Shown here one piece after another: positions 26,847 through 37,357 of a stretch of 64,000 nucleotides of DNA. The stretch lies in the NCBI RefSeq assembly GCF_019511665.1, contig NZ_JAEUAW010000005.1, positions 240,351 to 304,350 on the forward strand. The letters are read 5' to 3'. Below the pieces are notes generated by a model that did no database searches, was not told the origin of the DNA, and saw nothing but the letters and a program-made list of their open reading frames with translations. The position numbers were made by a program, and so were the translations under genes. Position 1 is the first letter of the stretch, and the number at the start of each line of letters is the position of its first letter. The DNA comes from Microbacterium jejuense. Its GTDB lineage: Bacteria; Actinomycetota; Actinomycetes; Actinomycetales; Microbacteriaceae.

Positions 26847-26905
26847 GCGTTTGTGCGAACCCTCCACATGGTGAGGGGAACACTCAGCAAGTCCTACACA
26901 AACGC
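26847..26905. repeat. 9-bp inverted repeat upstream of whiB1
   Basis: GCGTTTGTG (26847-26855) and CACAAACGC (26897-26905), 41 bases apart, in the 244-bp divergent gap between the small membrane protein and whiB1. Could be paired operator half-sites; function unknown. Confidence 0.45.
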
Positions 26906-26917
26906 GCCGATCAACCC

Positions 26918-26946
26918 TTGATTCAGGTAAACCGCTATGGGACGAT
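26918..26946 (+). promoter_or_regulatory. Candidate whiB1 promoter
   Basis: TTGATT (26918-26923), 17 bases, GACGAT (26941-26946). The -35 is good, the -10 weak. This would give a leader of more than 100 bases before ATG 27062. Confidence 0.35.
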
Positions 26947-27061
26947 TGGTGAAGCCGTGTGCTCCCACAGCGACGTGGGGCGAGTTCTCTCGCACATCCC
27001 ACAGGGTATCGGACCCGAACCGGCACTCTTTCCCCACCCCTCTGTCACAAGGAGCACCACC

Positions 27062-27310
27062 ATGGACTGGCGCGACAAGGCCGCCTGCCTGACCGTCGAC
27101 CCCGAACTGTTCTTCCCCGTGGGGAACACCGGACCTGCCGTCGATCAGATCGAGAAGGCCAAGTCGGTGTGCGCACGCTGCACCGTCACCGAGATCTGCC
27201 TGCAGTACGCCCTCGAGACCGGTCAGGACTCGGGCGTGTGGGGCGGTCTTTCCGAAGACGAGCGCCGTGCGCTCAAGCGCCGCGCCGCTCGCGCGCGCCG
27301 CGCTTCCTGA
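27062..27310 (+). CDS. whiB1: WhiB-family iron-sulfur transcription regulator, WhiB1 type
   Basis: 82 residues. Four cluster ligands C9, C37, C40 and C46 are at the same positions as in M. tuberculosis WhiB1. They are followed by the turn GVWGGLSEDERRALKRR and a basic tail for DNA binding. It binds a [4Fe-4S] cluster sensitive to NO and partners the principal sigma factor; WhiB1 is essential in mycobacteria. ACAAGGAGCACCACC is a good ribosome-binding site. Next to the pdtaS kinase, as in M. tuberculosis. Confidence 0.96.
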   Translation: MDWRDKAACLTVDPELFFPVGNTGPAVDQIEKAKSVCARCTVTEICLQYALETGQDSGVWGGLSEDERRALKRRAARARRAS

Positions 27311-27318
27311 GCACGCGA

Positions 27319-27369
27319 ACAGAAGACGGAGTGGATGCCGCGAGCCGCGGCATCCACTCCGTCTTCTGT
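27319..27369. terminator. Perfect 24-bp-stem bidirectional terminator, whiB1/pdtaS
   Basis: Arms 27319-27342 and 27346-27369 pair without mismatch around a three-base loop. The core is GTGGATGCCGCG / CGCGGCATCCAC. The strongest hairpin in the window, between convergent genes. Confidence 0.88.
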
Positions 27370-27408
27370 CGTTGCGGCAGGCCGCGTCGCTGAGATCAGG
27401 GAACCTGC

Positions 27409-28893
27409 TCAGCCTTTGCCGCGGTCGATGTACCGCAGCGGGATGTCGATGGTGACCTCGGTGCCGCTGCCCATGATGGTGTGCCAGTCGATCGTGCCGC
27501 CGAGCTCGCCCTGGATGAGGGTGCGCACGATCTGGGTTCCGAGACCGCGACCGACCTGCCCCTCGGGCAGACCGGAGCCCGTGTCGCGCACCCGCACCTC
27601 GAGCCGGTCGTCGGTGCGGTCGGCGATGATCTCGACGTCGCCCTCCTGCCCGGCCAGGCCGTGCTCGACGGCGTTCGTCACGAGTTCGGTGAGGGCCAGC
27701 GCGAGGGGCGTCGCGTACTCGCTGGGGAGCGTGCCGAAGCGGCCCGTCGAATGGGTGCGGGCGCGAGTGTTGGGCGCCGCGGCGACTTCGGCCACGAGCT
27801 TCAGGACGCGGGCGAACACCTCGTCGAAGTCGACGTTCTGCGCGAGGCCTTCCGACAGGGTGTCGTGCACGACGGCGATCGCCGAGACGCGGCGCATCGC
27901 CTGCGTGAGCGCGTCGCGCGCCTCGTCCGAGTGCGACCGGCGCGCCTGGATGCGCAGCAGCGACGCGACGGTCTGGAGGTTGTTCTTGACGCGGTGGTGG
28001 ATCTCGCGGATCGTCGCGTCCTTGGTGATGAGCTCCTGCTCCTGGTGGCGGATCTCGGTGACGTCGCGGCACAGCAGGATCGCGCCGATGCGCGTGCCGT
28101 GGTCGCGCAGCGGAATGGTGCGCAGCGACACCGTCACGCCCCGCGCCTCCAGGTCGGCCCGCCACGGCGCCCGCCCCGTCACGACGACGGGCAGCGATTC
28201 GTCGAACTGGCGCTTTGTGGGAAGGATCTGCGTCACGACCTCGACGAGCGACTCCCCCTCCAGCTCGTCCTCGAACCCGAGGCGGTTGAAGGCCGACAGC
28301 GCGTTCGGGCTCGCGAACGTCGTGATGCCGTCGACGTCGAGGCGCACCAGACCGTCGGAGGCACGCGGGGCTCCGCGGCGCGGCGAGGTCGGCGCCGTGA
28401 GGTCGGGGAAATCTCCCGAGGCGATCATGCCGAAGAGGTCGTCGGCGCATTCGTTGAAGGTGATCTGCTGCCGCGACGGCGTGCGCGCCTCGCCGAGGTT
28501 CGTGTGGCGCGTCACGACGCCGATCGCCTGCAGGACGCCTCCCTGCTTGCGGGCGACGGGCACGGCGCGCACGCGCGTCGGCGTCTCTTCGAACCAGTCG
28601 GGCGACGCCGAGTCGACGATGACGCCGGTCTGGAAGGCCTCCCGCACCTGCGTGCGCCACTGCGGGCGCACGCGGTCGCCGACGATGTCGCGGTAGAACA
28701 GCGTCGCCGCACCGCTCGGACGCGTGTGCGCGACGGCGACGAACGAGTCGTCTGAGGTCGGGACCCACAGCACGATGTCGGCGGACGCCAGATCGGCGAG
28801 GAGCTGACCGTCACCGGCGAGACGGTGGAGCCACTCCACATCCTCTTCGCTGGAGCGGCCCTGGGCGTAGACGAGATCGCTGAGGGTCGACAC
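27409..28893 (-). CDS. pdtaS: Sensor histidine kinase PdtaS
   Basis: 494 residues, soluble. An N-terminal GAF-like domain (about 1-145) and PAS domain (about 165-285) precede a HisKA_2-type dimerisation helix with the phospho-acceptor in REIHHRVKNNLQTVASLL (about 294-311) and a HATPase_c domain (N box VTNAVEHGL, G boxes VRDTGSGLPEG and GRGLGTQIV). In mycobacteria PdtaS phosphorylates the RNA-binding antiterminator PdtaR and senses copper/NO or c-di-GMP. PdtaR is not in the window. GTG start seven bases after TAGGCT. Confidence 0.93.
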   Translation of the reverse strand: MSTLSDLVYAQGRSSEEDVEWLHRLAGDGQLLADLASADIVLWVPTSDDSFVAVAHTRPSGAATLFYRDIVGDRVRPQWRTQVREAFQTGVIVDSASPDWFEETPTRVRAVPVARKQGGVLQAIGVVTRHTNLGEARTPSRQQITFNECADDLFGMIASGDFPDLTAPTSPRRGAPRASDGLVRLDVDGITTFASPNALSAFNRLGFEDELEGESLVEVVTQILPTKRQFDESLPVVVTGRAPWRADLEARGVTVSLRTIPLRDHGTRIGAILLCRDVTEIRHQEQELITKDATIREIHHRVKNNLQTVASLLRIQARRSHSDEARDALTQAMRRVSAIAVVHDTLSEGLAQNVDFDEVFARVLKLVAEVAAAPNTRARTHSTGRFGTLPSEYATPLALALTELVTNAVEHGLAGQEGDVEIIADRTDDRLEVRVRDTGSGLPEGQVGRGLGTQIVRTLIQGELGGTIDWHTIMGSGTEVTIDIPLRYIDRGKG

Positions 28894-28900
28894 GCACCTA

Positions 28901-28906
28901 AGCCTA
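28901..28906 (-). promoter_or_regulatory. -10 box (TAGGCT) of pdtaS, leaderless
   Basis: TAGGCT on the minus strand, seven bases before GTG 28893. Confidence 0.5.
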
Positions 28907-28917
28907 GGGCTCGTGCC

Positions 28918-30228
28918 TCATGCGGCCGGCGCGCCGGCGCGCGACGCGACGTTCGCGTCGTCGCGGCGGGAGCGCGCAGCGCGTGCCGGCCGTCGCACCT
29001 TGCTGGCTTCGCCGTGGGCGGGCGCCGGCACCACCGCATCGCCGGCGAAGCGGCGGATGGCCAGCGTCAACGGCGACTTCGGCGCGACCTCGGCGATCGT
29101 CTGCGACGACAGCAGCGCGGCATCGGCCGACCGCGGATCCTGCGGCACGAACCAGACGCCCTCGATGCCGCCGAAGCGGTCGAGCGTGCGGCGCACCTGC
29201 CCGCGCGCGTCGATGCCCAGCGCACCGGGGCGCAGGCGGTTCGCCACGACCGCGACGCGCGTGGCGCCGATCGTCGCCCGCAGCTCGGCGTGCGCCCGCA
29301 GGAATCGTGCCACGCCGAGCGGATCCGCCGCGGCCACCGCCACGACGAGGTCGGCCGCGCGGAGCGCCGCGATCGTGGCGGCGTTGCGACGCGGGCCGTC
29401 GAGGTCGCTCACGATCTCTTCGTCCCGCTCCAGCGACGACGCGACGTCGACGACGGTGTAGTCGGCCCAGTCGCGACACGCGGCAAGCGCCGTCGTCACC
29501 CGCCGGTCGCTGAGCTCCGGCCAGCGCGAGGGTCGGTTGATGCCCGTCAGCACGTCGACGCCGGTGCGCCCGAGCGGAGTGGCGATGCGCGTGAGCTCGC
29601 GCGCGTCGAGTCCGCCCAGCTCGGCCTGCCGGCACGCGGCGGCGAACCCGGGCCCCTCGTCGGCGAGCCCGAGTGCGAGGGCGATCGACGGCGCGTGGGT
29701 GTCGGCATCCACGAGCGCGACATGGCGTCCGCCGCGCGCGAGTTCCATCGCGAGCTCGGTCGCGACCGTCGTGCGGCCTGGTGCCCCGGCCGGACCCCAG
29801 ACGGCGATCACCCGAGGGCCGGCGGGCGCGGCGGCGACACGTGCGGAGTCGGGTACCGTCGACGGGCCGGCGAGCAGCACCTCCGCGACGCGCCACGGCT
29901 CCGCGTCGGCGGCGAGCGGCGCTTCGAGTCCGCACGCGGCGGCCAGGCGCTCCCCCGCTTCGTCGGCGACGAGCGGGACGATCCGCGTGCCCGCCCGGTC
30001 GCACAGCGCGACCACCGTGGGCGAGAGCGTCGTCCTGCCGACCTGGAGCACGAGCGCGTCCGCGTCGGCGAGGGCACGCAGCAGCGCCTCGGCCTCCGGC
30101 CCCAGCATCCCGTCCGCCGCAGCCAGCGCGGGTGCCGACGCCGCGAAGCGCGCGAGCACATCGACGCCCTCGCGGTGCAGTCCGTCGACGAGTGCGTCCG
30201 CGTCGTCGACGGCGACGACCGCCCTCAC
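28918..30228 (-). CDS. CpaE-like MinD/ParA-fold ATPase
   Basis: 436 residues. An N-terminal receiver-like, phosphorylation-poor domain (about 1-130) is followed by a MinD/ParA-type ATPase. Its P-loop reads VWGPAGAPGRTTVA (about 140), with Arg where the catalytic Lys of GKT would be. LVDADTHAPS (about 171) and TVVDVASSLERDEE (about 256) are the Walker A' and B regions. The C-terminus is basic. In Tad/Flp pilus systems CpaE localises the assembly machine. GTG start overlaps the upstream SAF gene by four bases. No secretin, CpaF or TadBC genes are in the window. Confidence 0.75.
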   Translation of the reverse strand: MRAVVAVDDADALVDGLHREGVDVLARFAASAPALAAADGMLGPEAEALLRALADADALVLQVGRTTLSPTVVALCDRAGTRIVPLVADEAGERLAAACGLEAPLAADAEPWRVAEVLLAGPSTVPDSARVAAAPAGPRVIAVWGPAGAPGRTTVATELAMELARGGRHVALVDADTHAPSIALALGLADEGPGFAAACRQAELGGLDARELTRIATPLGRTGVDVLTGINRPSRWPELSDRRVTTALAACRDWADYTVVDVASSLERDEEIVSDLDGPRRNAATIAALRAADLVVAVAAADPLGVARFLRAHAELRATIGATRVAVVANRLRPGALGIDARGQVRRTLDRFGGIEGVWFVPQDPRSADAALLSSQTIAEVAPKSPLTLAIRRFAGDAVVPAPAHGEASKVRRPARAARSRRDDANVASRAGAPAA

Positions 30229-30857
30229 GATCCCGCTCCGAGCGTGGGCACGATCGAGAGCGCCGACTCGTCCGCCATCGCCGCGAGCGTCGCCGACACG
30301 TCGTCGCGCGGGATGACCAGCTCCAGCGCGGCCGCGCCGCCGCCGATCATCGAATCGTCGCGCGTCACCGAGACGACGGTGGCGTCGGCGACGAGAATGC
30401 GCGGCTCGTCGTACGCTCCGTGCTCGAGCAGCGGCGCCGCCCAGACCTCCACGACCGTGCCCGCCTCGACCGATGCCGGGACGTCGACGGCGCTGCGCAC
30501 CACGACGCTCGTCGTGCGCGCGTCCGCGGCATCGCCGACCGAGGTCGCGGGCACCAGCTCGCCCGCCTCGATCGTGCGCGTCGCGACGGCTGCGTCGCCG
30601 AGGTCGCCCGCGCCGACATAGGTGTCCGCGACGGCGCCGAGCGCCACGTCGACCACCTTGACGTCGCCCGCGGCGATGGGCTCGCCCGGAACGATCGTGT
30701 GCGCCGCGGCGTACACGGGCACCGTCTGCCGCGCCGCCGCGACCACGAGCCACACGCCCGCCACGGAGGCGACGACGAGGAGGATGCCGAGGAAGAACCT
30801 GGTGTCGCCCCAAAAGGCGCGGCGCGGCGTTCGGAGGGGTTCGCTGGCGACGGTCAT
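30225..30857 (-). CDS. SAF-domain (CpaB/RcpC-like) membrane-anchored protein
   Basis: 210 residues. One N-terminal membrane helix (about 18-42) is followed by an extracytoplasmic SAF domain (about 48-110: VPVYAAAHTIVPGEPIAAGDV, then VDVALG) and a second beta domain. Resembles CpaB/RcpC of Flp pilus loci. Translationally coupled to the CpaE-like ATPase, which supports a cell-surface assembly role, but the rest of the apparatus is missing nearby. Confidence 0.75.
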   Translation of the reverse strand: MTVASEPLRTPRRAFWGDTRFFLGILLVVASVAGVWLVVAAARQTVPVYAAAHTIVPGEPIAAGDVKVVDVALGAVADTYVGAGDLGDAAVATRTIEAGELVPATSVGDAADARTTSVVVRSAVDVPASVEAGTVVEVWAAPLLEHGAYDEPRILVADATVVSVTRDDSMIGGGAAALELVIPRDDVSATLAAMADESALSIVPTLGAGS

Positions 30858-30943
30858 GAGAACATCGTCGCCGACTCGCGCGAAACGCGTCGGGCGTTAT
30901 CCACAGGGCGCTCGGCGCCCGGCCCGCACCGGATCCGCGGGGC

Positions 30944-30949
30944 CATAAT
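30944..30949 (+). promoter_or_regulatory. Leaderless -10 box (CATAAT) of the HTH gene
   Basis: CATAAT, five of six consensus positions, six bases before ATG 30956. Confidence 0.6.
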
Positions 30950-30955
30950 GGGGGC

Positions 30956-31237
30956 ATGTCAGATGACCCGACGTCCGACGTGCGTCTTCTCGCCCCCGCT
31001 CAGGTGGGCGAGGTGCTCGGCGTCTCGGTCGACGAGGTCATGGCGCTCATCCTGGACGGCCGACTCCGCGGCATGCGGGTCGGATCCCCCGCCCGCTGGC
31101 GGGTCGACGCCGCGAGCGTCACCGACTACCTGGACGACCAGGTCGAAGAGGCGCGGCGCATCGCGCTGTGGCGGCAGTCGCAGACGGCGAGCTTCCCCGA
31201 GCTGTGGGGCAGCGGGATCGTCCGCAACGGCGACTGA
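30956..31237 (+). CDS. Excisionase-like helix-turn-helix protein
   Basis: 93 residues. LLAPAQVGEVLGVSVDEVMALILDGRLRGMRVGSPARWRVDAASVTDYLDD is the HTH_17 winged-helix fold (about 10-62) seen in excisionases and MerR-like regulators. The charged C-terminal tail ends in WGSGIVRNGD. No integrase or phage gene is near, so this is more likely a housekeeping DNA-binding protein conserved in actinobacteria. Divergent from the SAF/CpaE pair (98 bp), which it might regulate. Confidence 0.75.
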   Translation: MSDDPTSDVRLLAPAQVGEVLGVSVDEVMALILDGRLRGMRVGSPARWRVDAASVTDYLDDQVEEARRIALWRQSQTASFPELWGSGIVRNGD

Positions 31238-31252
31238 CGCCCCGCAACGGCC

Positions 31253-31861
31253 TCAGGGCAGCGTGGGAGCCTCGTCCGCGCGCACCCAGGCGACCGCCGC
31301 GAACGGCACGATGCGGTGGCCCGTGACGGCGTCCGCGCGTCGGGGAGCACCAGGATCGTGAAGCGCGAGGTCGAGGTGATCGGCGCCGGCGCGGTCGATC
31401 GTCCCGGTGAGGAGGCGGCCGTTCGTGAGGTGCACGGCCACGCCCGCACGCCTGCGCACGAGATCGCGCAGCACGAAGCCGAAAGTGAGGCGTTCGGTCA
31501 GCGGGGAACGCGGCGGAGCAGCCCGCGCGGTGCGCAGCAGGTCGGCGTGCGGCATCCCGATCGCGAGGATCGCGGCGAACGGCGCGACGACCGCACCGGG
31601 CGGCCCTTCGGCCGGCGCCAGCGCGACCCAGTCCGCGCCGACCCCGGTCACGGTGGCGCGCAGAGCGGTGCCGTCGACGAGATCGAAGGATGCCGTCGCG
31701 ACCGCCGCCCCGTCGCGCCCTGCGAGCAGCGTGAGGCGCTCGGCCAGCAGCACGCGCGAGAGCCGCAGCCGCTCGGCCTCGGTGTCGAGCGCGGCACGCT
31801 CCGCCTCCCATTCGGAGGCGAGCTGATCTTCGAGATCGTCGAAGAACCGGTCCCAGCGCAC
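31253..31861 (-). CDS. Actinobacterial hypothetical protein with two Sm-like beta segments
   Basis: 202 residues. WDRFFDDLEDQLASEWEAERAALDTEAERLRLSRV is a charged helix at the N-terminus, followed by two beta-rich repeats (about 55-105 and 130-190: GTALRATVTGVGADWVAL and GRLLTGTIDRAGADHLDLAL) that look like duplicated small-barrel units. Function unknown. GTG at 31861 is preferred over an in-frame GTG at 31909 because TACGCT ends six bases before it. Convergent with the HTH gene. Confidence 0.7.
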   Translation of the reverse strand: MRWDRFFDDLEDQLASEWEAERAALDTEAERLRLSRVLLAERLTLLAGRDGAAVATASFDLVDGTALRATVTGVGADWVALAPAEGPPGAVVAPFAAILAIGMPHADLLRTARAAPPRSPLTERLTFGFVLRDLVRRRAGVAVHLTNGRLLTGTIDRAGADHLDLALHDPGAPRRADAVTGHRIVPFAAVAWVRADEAPTLP

Positions 31862-31867
31862 GGAGCG

Positions 31868-31873
31868 AGCGTA
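31868..31873 (-). promoter_or_regulatory. Leaderless -10 box (TACGCT)
   Basis: TACGCT on the minus strand, six bases before GTG 31861; selects that start. Confidence 0.6.
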
Positions 31874-31994
31874 GGGCAAATCGGCTCTGATCGGCCTCGA
31901 GTTATCCACAGATCTCCGTGAAGGGATTTTCCTGAGAGTTCCCCGTGTGTTGTACTAGCCCCCAAGACATCCCCCACTGTCGAGATAGGCACCC

Positions 31995-32441
31995 ATGGCA
32001 ACGACGCCCGCGGGCAGCGCCCGCGCACTCTCTCATCCGCTGTCCTCGCGCAGCGCGCAGCTCTCGGAGTTCTTCGCGCCGCAGCACACGCCGTCGACCG
32101 AGCTGCCCTCACCCGAGCCGTTCCTGCGCAATCTCGCGCTCGGGGTCCTCGAGGTCTTCGCGGGCGTGCGCGAGGTCGAGCAGCTTGCGCGCTGGCTCAC
32201 CGAAGACGCGTACCGCAAGCTCGTCGTCCGGACGAACCTGGCCACCCGCGCGCGCAACGCACGCGGCGTGCCCGCGCGCCGGCCTGTGCACACCGTGATG
32301 TCGGTGCACGAGTCGTCGCCGGCCGACGGCATCGTCGAAGCGGTCGTCGTGGTGCGCGGCCCCGCCCGCACCCGCGCGCTGGCGGTGCGCCTGGAGGGTC
32401 GCGACGGCCGCTGGCGCGCGACCTCCCTCGCGCTGCTCTGA
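31995..32441 (+). CDS. Rv3235-like protein (DUF6459)
   Basis: 148 residues. After a disordered N-terminus (about 1-45) comes FLRNLALGVLEVFAGVREVEQLARWLTEDAYRKLVVRTNLATRARN and a three-stranded segment ending ALAVRLEGRDGRWRATSLALL, matching the Rv3235 family that sits near secA in actinobacteria. Role unknown; soluble. The order relative to secA and whiB1 supports the assignment. Confidence 0.82.
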   Translation: MATTPAGSARALSHPLSSRSAQLSEFFAPQHTPSTELPSPEPFLRNLALGVLEVFAGVREVEQLARWLTEDAYRKLVVRTNLATRARNARGVPARRPVHTVMSVHESSPADGIVEAVVVVRGPARTRALAVRLEGRDGRWRATSLALL

Positions 32442-32459
32442 CCTGCAGGCCGCGGCGGA

Positions 32460-32489
32460 CGGGCCGGTCCCGACGATGTGACCGGCCCG
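32460..32489. terminator. Bidirectional terminator hairpin after the Rv3235-like gene
   Basis: Perfect 10-bp arms CGGGCCGGTC / GACCGGCCCG with a 10-base loop between convergent genes. Confidence 0.7.
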
Positions 32490-32502
32490 GCCGTCGGCGT
32501 TG

Positions 32503-32853
32503 TCAGTCGTCCTGGTCGATCAACTCGAGCAGAGACTTCAGGGCATCACGGATCTCGTCGTGCCCGTACTGGCCCGCGCGGCTCTCTCCCGAGATGACTC
32601 CTGCGCGATGGACGCGCCGGAAGTCCCCGAACGGGAACGAGTAGGCCTGCTTGGTCTCGCGATCCTCCGAGCGGTCCACGCCCAGGTGCCAGTGCGAGTA
32701 CTCGGTCCACCCATCGCGCTCGATGAACGCGTTCTCCTCTTCGGCGGTGGGGGCCGCCTCCGACCAGTCGTCCCGCTCGTCGCGGACCACCTTTCCGTCA
32801 CGGATCAGCGCCCGCGCATGGCGGAGCGCCGGCTGATTCAGTTCGATGGACAT
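32503..32853 (-). CDS. Hypothetical protein, acidic and soluble
   Basis: 116 residues rich in Asp, Glu, Arg and aromatics, with no signal or membrane segment. LIRDGKVVRDERDDWSEAAP and YSHWHLGVDRSEDRETKQAYSFPFGDFRRVHRAGVI look conserved-type rather than random, and TAGCCT six bases before ATG 32853 gives it its own leaderless promoter. No named family recognised. Confidence 0.7.
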   Translation of the reverse strand: MSIELNQPALRHARALIRDGKVVRDERDDWSEAAPTAEEENAFIERDGWTEYSHWHLGVDRSEDRETKQAYSFPFGDFRRVHRAGVISGESRAGQYGHDEIRDALKSLLELIDQDD

Positions 32854-32859
32854 GCCGCG

Positions 32860-32865
32860 AGGCTA
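32860..32865 (-). promoter_or_regulatory. Leaderless -10 box (TAGCCT)
   Basis: TAGCCT on the minus strand, six bases before ATG 32853. Confidence 0.6.
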
Positions 32866-32899
32866 CGTCTGGTCGGACCGCGCCGGGCAGGGGGTTGAC

Positions 32900-32922
32900 G
32901 GATGCCGCGGGCCGCGGCATCC
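32900..32922. terminator. GGATGCC-pair palindrome ending the aminotransferase gene
   Basis: GGATGCCGCGG and CCGCGGCATCC separated by one base, just after the stop at 32928 (minus strand). Confidence 0.7.
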
Positions 32923-32927
32923 CTCCC

Positions 32928-34154
32928 TCACTGCTTGTACGACGACAGGAAGTTGCCCAGGCGCTCGACCGCCTCGGTGAGCACCCGCGCCTCGGGAAGC
33001 GTGACGATGCGGAGGTGATCGGGCGTCGGCCAGTTGAAGCCCGTGCCCTGCACGAGGAGCACATGCTCGGCCACGAGGAAGTCGTACACGAGCTTGGCGT
33101 CGTCGTGGATGTCGTACACCTCGGGATCGAGGCGCGGGAACGCGTAGAGCGCACCCTGCGGCTTCAGGCAGCTCACACCGGGGATGCGCTCGAGCGCCTC
33201 CCACGCGGCATCCCGCTGCTCGAGCAGCCGCCCCTCCGGCGCGATCAGCGCGTCGATCGACTGCACGCCCGACAGCGCCGCCTGCACGGCGTGCTGGGCC
33301 GGCACGTTGGGGCACAGGCGCGTGGACGCGAGCAGCTGGATGCCCTCGAGGAAGCCCGCGGCATGCGACTTGGGGCCGGTGATCACGAGCCAGCCCGACC
33401 GGTACCCGGCCACGCGATAGGTCTTGGACAGCCCGTTGAACGTCAGGCACAGCAGATCGGGAGCCAGCGTGGCCAGCGGCACGTGCTGAGCCCCGTCGTA
33501 CAGGATGCGGTCGTAGATCTCGTCCGAGAGCAGCAGCAGCGAGTTCTCGCGCGCGATCTCGACGATGCCCTCGAGCACCTCACGCGTGTAGACGGCGCCG
33601 GTGGGGTTGTTGGGGTTGATCACGACGATCGCCTTGGTGCGGGGCGTGATCTTCTCGCGGATGTCGTCCAGCGAGGGCTGCCAGCCGTCGTCGGGGTCGC
33701 AGCGATAGTGCACCGGCGTGCCGCCGGCGAGGCTCGTCATGGCGGTCCACAGCGGGTAGTCGGGCGCCGGGATCAGCACCTCGTCACCCTCGTCCAGGAG
33801 CGCCTGCATCGTCATGGTGATGAGCTCGGACACGCCGTTGCCGAGATACACGTCGTCGGGGTCGAACTGCGGGAAGCCGGGCACCTGCTCGTAGCGCGAG
33901 ACGACCGCGCGCCGCGCCGACATGATGCCCCGGCTGTCGCTGTACCCATGCGCGTTCGGGATGGCCTCGATCATGTCGCGCACGATCTGGAAGGGCGCCT
34001 CGAACCCGAACACCGCCGGGTTGCCGGTGTTGAGCTTGAGGATCGTGTGGCCCTCGTCCTCGAGCCGGTCTGCCTCTGCCAGTGCCGCGCCACGGATCTC
34101 GTAGAGAACGTTCTGGAGCTTGCTCGACTGGTCGAGGGGGCGGAGGCGATTCAT
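32928..34154 (-). CDS. PLP-dependent class I/II aminotransferase (AlaA-like)
   Basis: 408-residue fold-type I enzyme. ILKLNTGNPAVFGFEAP (about 38), YSDSRGI (about 72), the Asn/Pro pair VINPNNPTGAVY (about 177-188), Asp-Tyr DEIYDRILYDG (about 210) and the PLP lysine in FNGLSKTYRVAGYRSGW (about 240) are present. Likely glutamate-pyruvate or related transaminase. ATG 34154 follows TATCCT by six bases. Located between the Rv3235 block and secA. Confidence 0.92.
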   Translation of the reverse strand: MNRLRPLDQSSKLQNVLYEIRGAALAEADRLEDEGHTILKLNTGNPAVFGFEAPFQIVRDMIEAIPNAHGYSDSRGIMSARRAVVSRYEQVPGFPQFDPDDVYLGNGVSELITMTMQALLDEGDEVLIPAPDYPLWTAMTSLAGGTPVHYRCDPDDGWQPSLDDIREKITPRTKAIVVINPNNPTGAVYTREVLEGIVEIARENSLLLLSDEIYDRILYDGAQHVPLATLAPDLLCLTFNGLSKTYRVAGYRSGWLVITGPKSHAAGFLEGIQLLASTRLCPNVPAQHAVQAALSGVQSIDALIAPEGRLLEQRDAAWEALERIPGVSCLKPQGALYAFPRLDPEVYDIHDDAKLVYDFLVAEHVLLVQGTGFNWPTPDHLRIVTLPEARVLTEAVERLGNFLSSYKQ

Positions 34155-34160
34155 CGCTTC

Positions 34161-34166
34161 AGGATA
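34161..34166 (-). promoter_or_regulatory. Leaderless -10 box (TATCCT) of the aminotransferase gene
   Basis: TATCCT on the minus strand, six bases before ATG 34154; decides the start. Confidence 0.6.
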
Positions 34167-34248
34167 TCCGCGGCGCCTCAGTGCCAATGAACCAGAGGTG
34201 GCCCGGCCCGCACCACCCCACCGAGGGGCGGCGGCGGGGAGGAGAAGC

Positions 34249-34281
34249 GGATGCCGCGGCCCGGTGCGGGCCGCGGCATCC
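34249..34281. terminator. secA terminator built on a GGATGCC pair
   Basis: Perfect 15-bp stem GGATGCCGCGGCCCG / CGGGCCGCGGCATCC with a three-base loop, eight bases after the secA stop. Confidence 0.82.
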
Positions 34282-34288
34282 ACGTCGC

Positions 34289-37123
<2,835 letters not shown>

Positions 37124-37255
37124 GGAGTGTCTCCATCTTCAGGAAGTCGAGTGCGGCACGCTGGCGCCGCTGCCACCCGGGCCCCCAGGGCCCAGGCATA
37201 CCTGCCTATGTTATCCACCCGTGACCTTGGCGTGCGCTGGATGCGCTGACCGTGT

Positions 37256-37286
37256 GGATGCCGCGGAACACGGGCTCGCGGCATCC
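37256..37286. repeat. GGATGCC inverted pair upstream of the exporter operon
   Basis: GGATGCCGCG and CGCGGCATCC, ten-base loop, in the divergent gap between secA and the exporter operon; not positioned as a terminator. Confidence 0.65.
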
Positions 37287-37302
37287 CTCGTCTGCATTCC
37301 CG

Positions 37303-37329
37303 GTATGTATATACTCGGTCACTACATAC
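37303..37329. promoter_or_regulatory. Candidate PadR operator over the exporter promoter
   Basis: Perfect inverted repeat GTATGTA (37303-37309) / TACATAC (37323-37329), 13-base spacer. It encloses a TATACT -10-like box (37310-37315), in the most AT-rich patch of the region. PadR regulators bind ATGT/ACAT dyads; the operon's last gene encodes a PadR. Confidence 0.6.
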
Positions 37330-37357
37330 TGGGTATACCCCGACGGAGAGGTACGAC

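Noticed and set aside
26873..26903. GGGAACA upstream of whiB1 as a SigR promoter
   Set aside because: No GTT at 16-19 bases downstream.
26961..26976. CRP/GlxR-like site (TGTG...CACA) in the whiB1 leader
   Set aside because: Half-sites are incomplete and the spacing is wrong for TGTGAN6TCACA.
30956..31237. HTH protein as evidence for a prophage or integrative element
   Set aside because: No integrase, attachment repeat or phage gene; composition like its neighbours.
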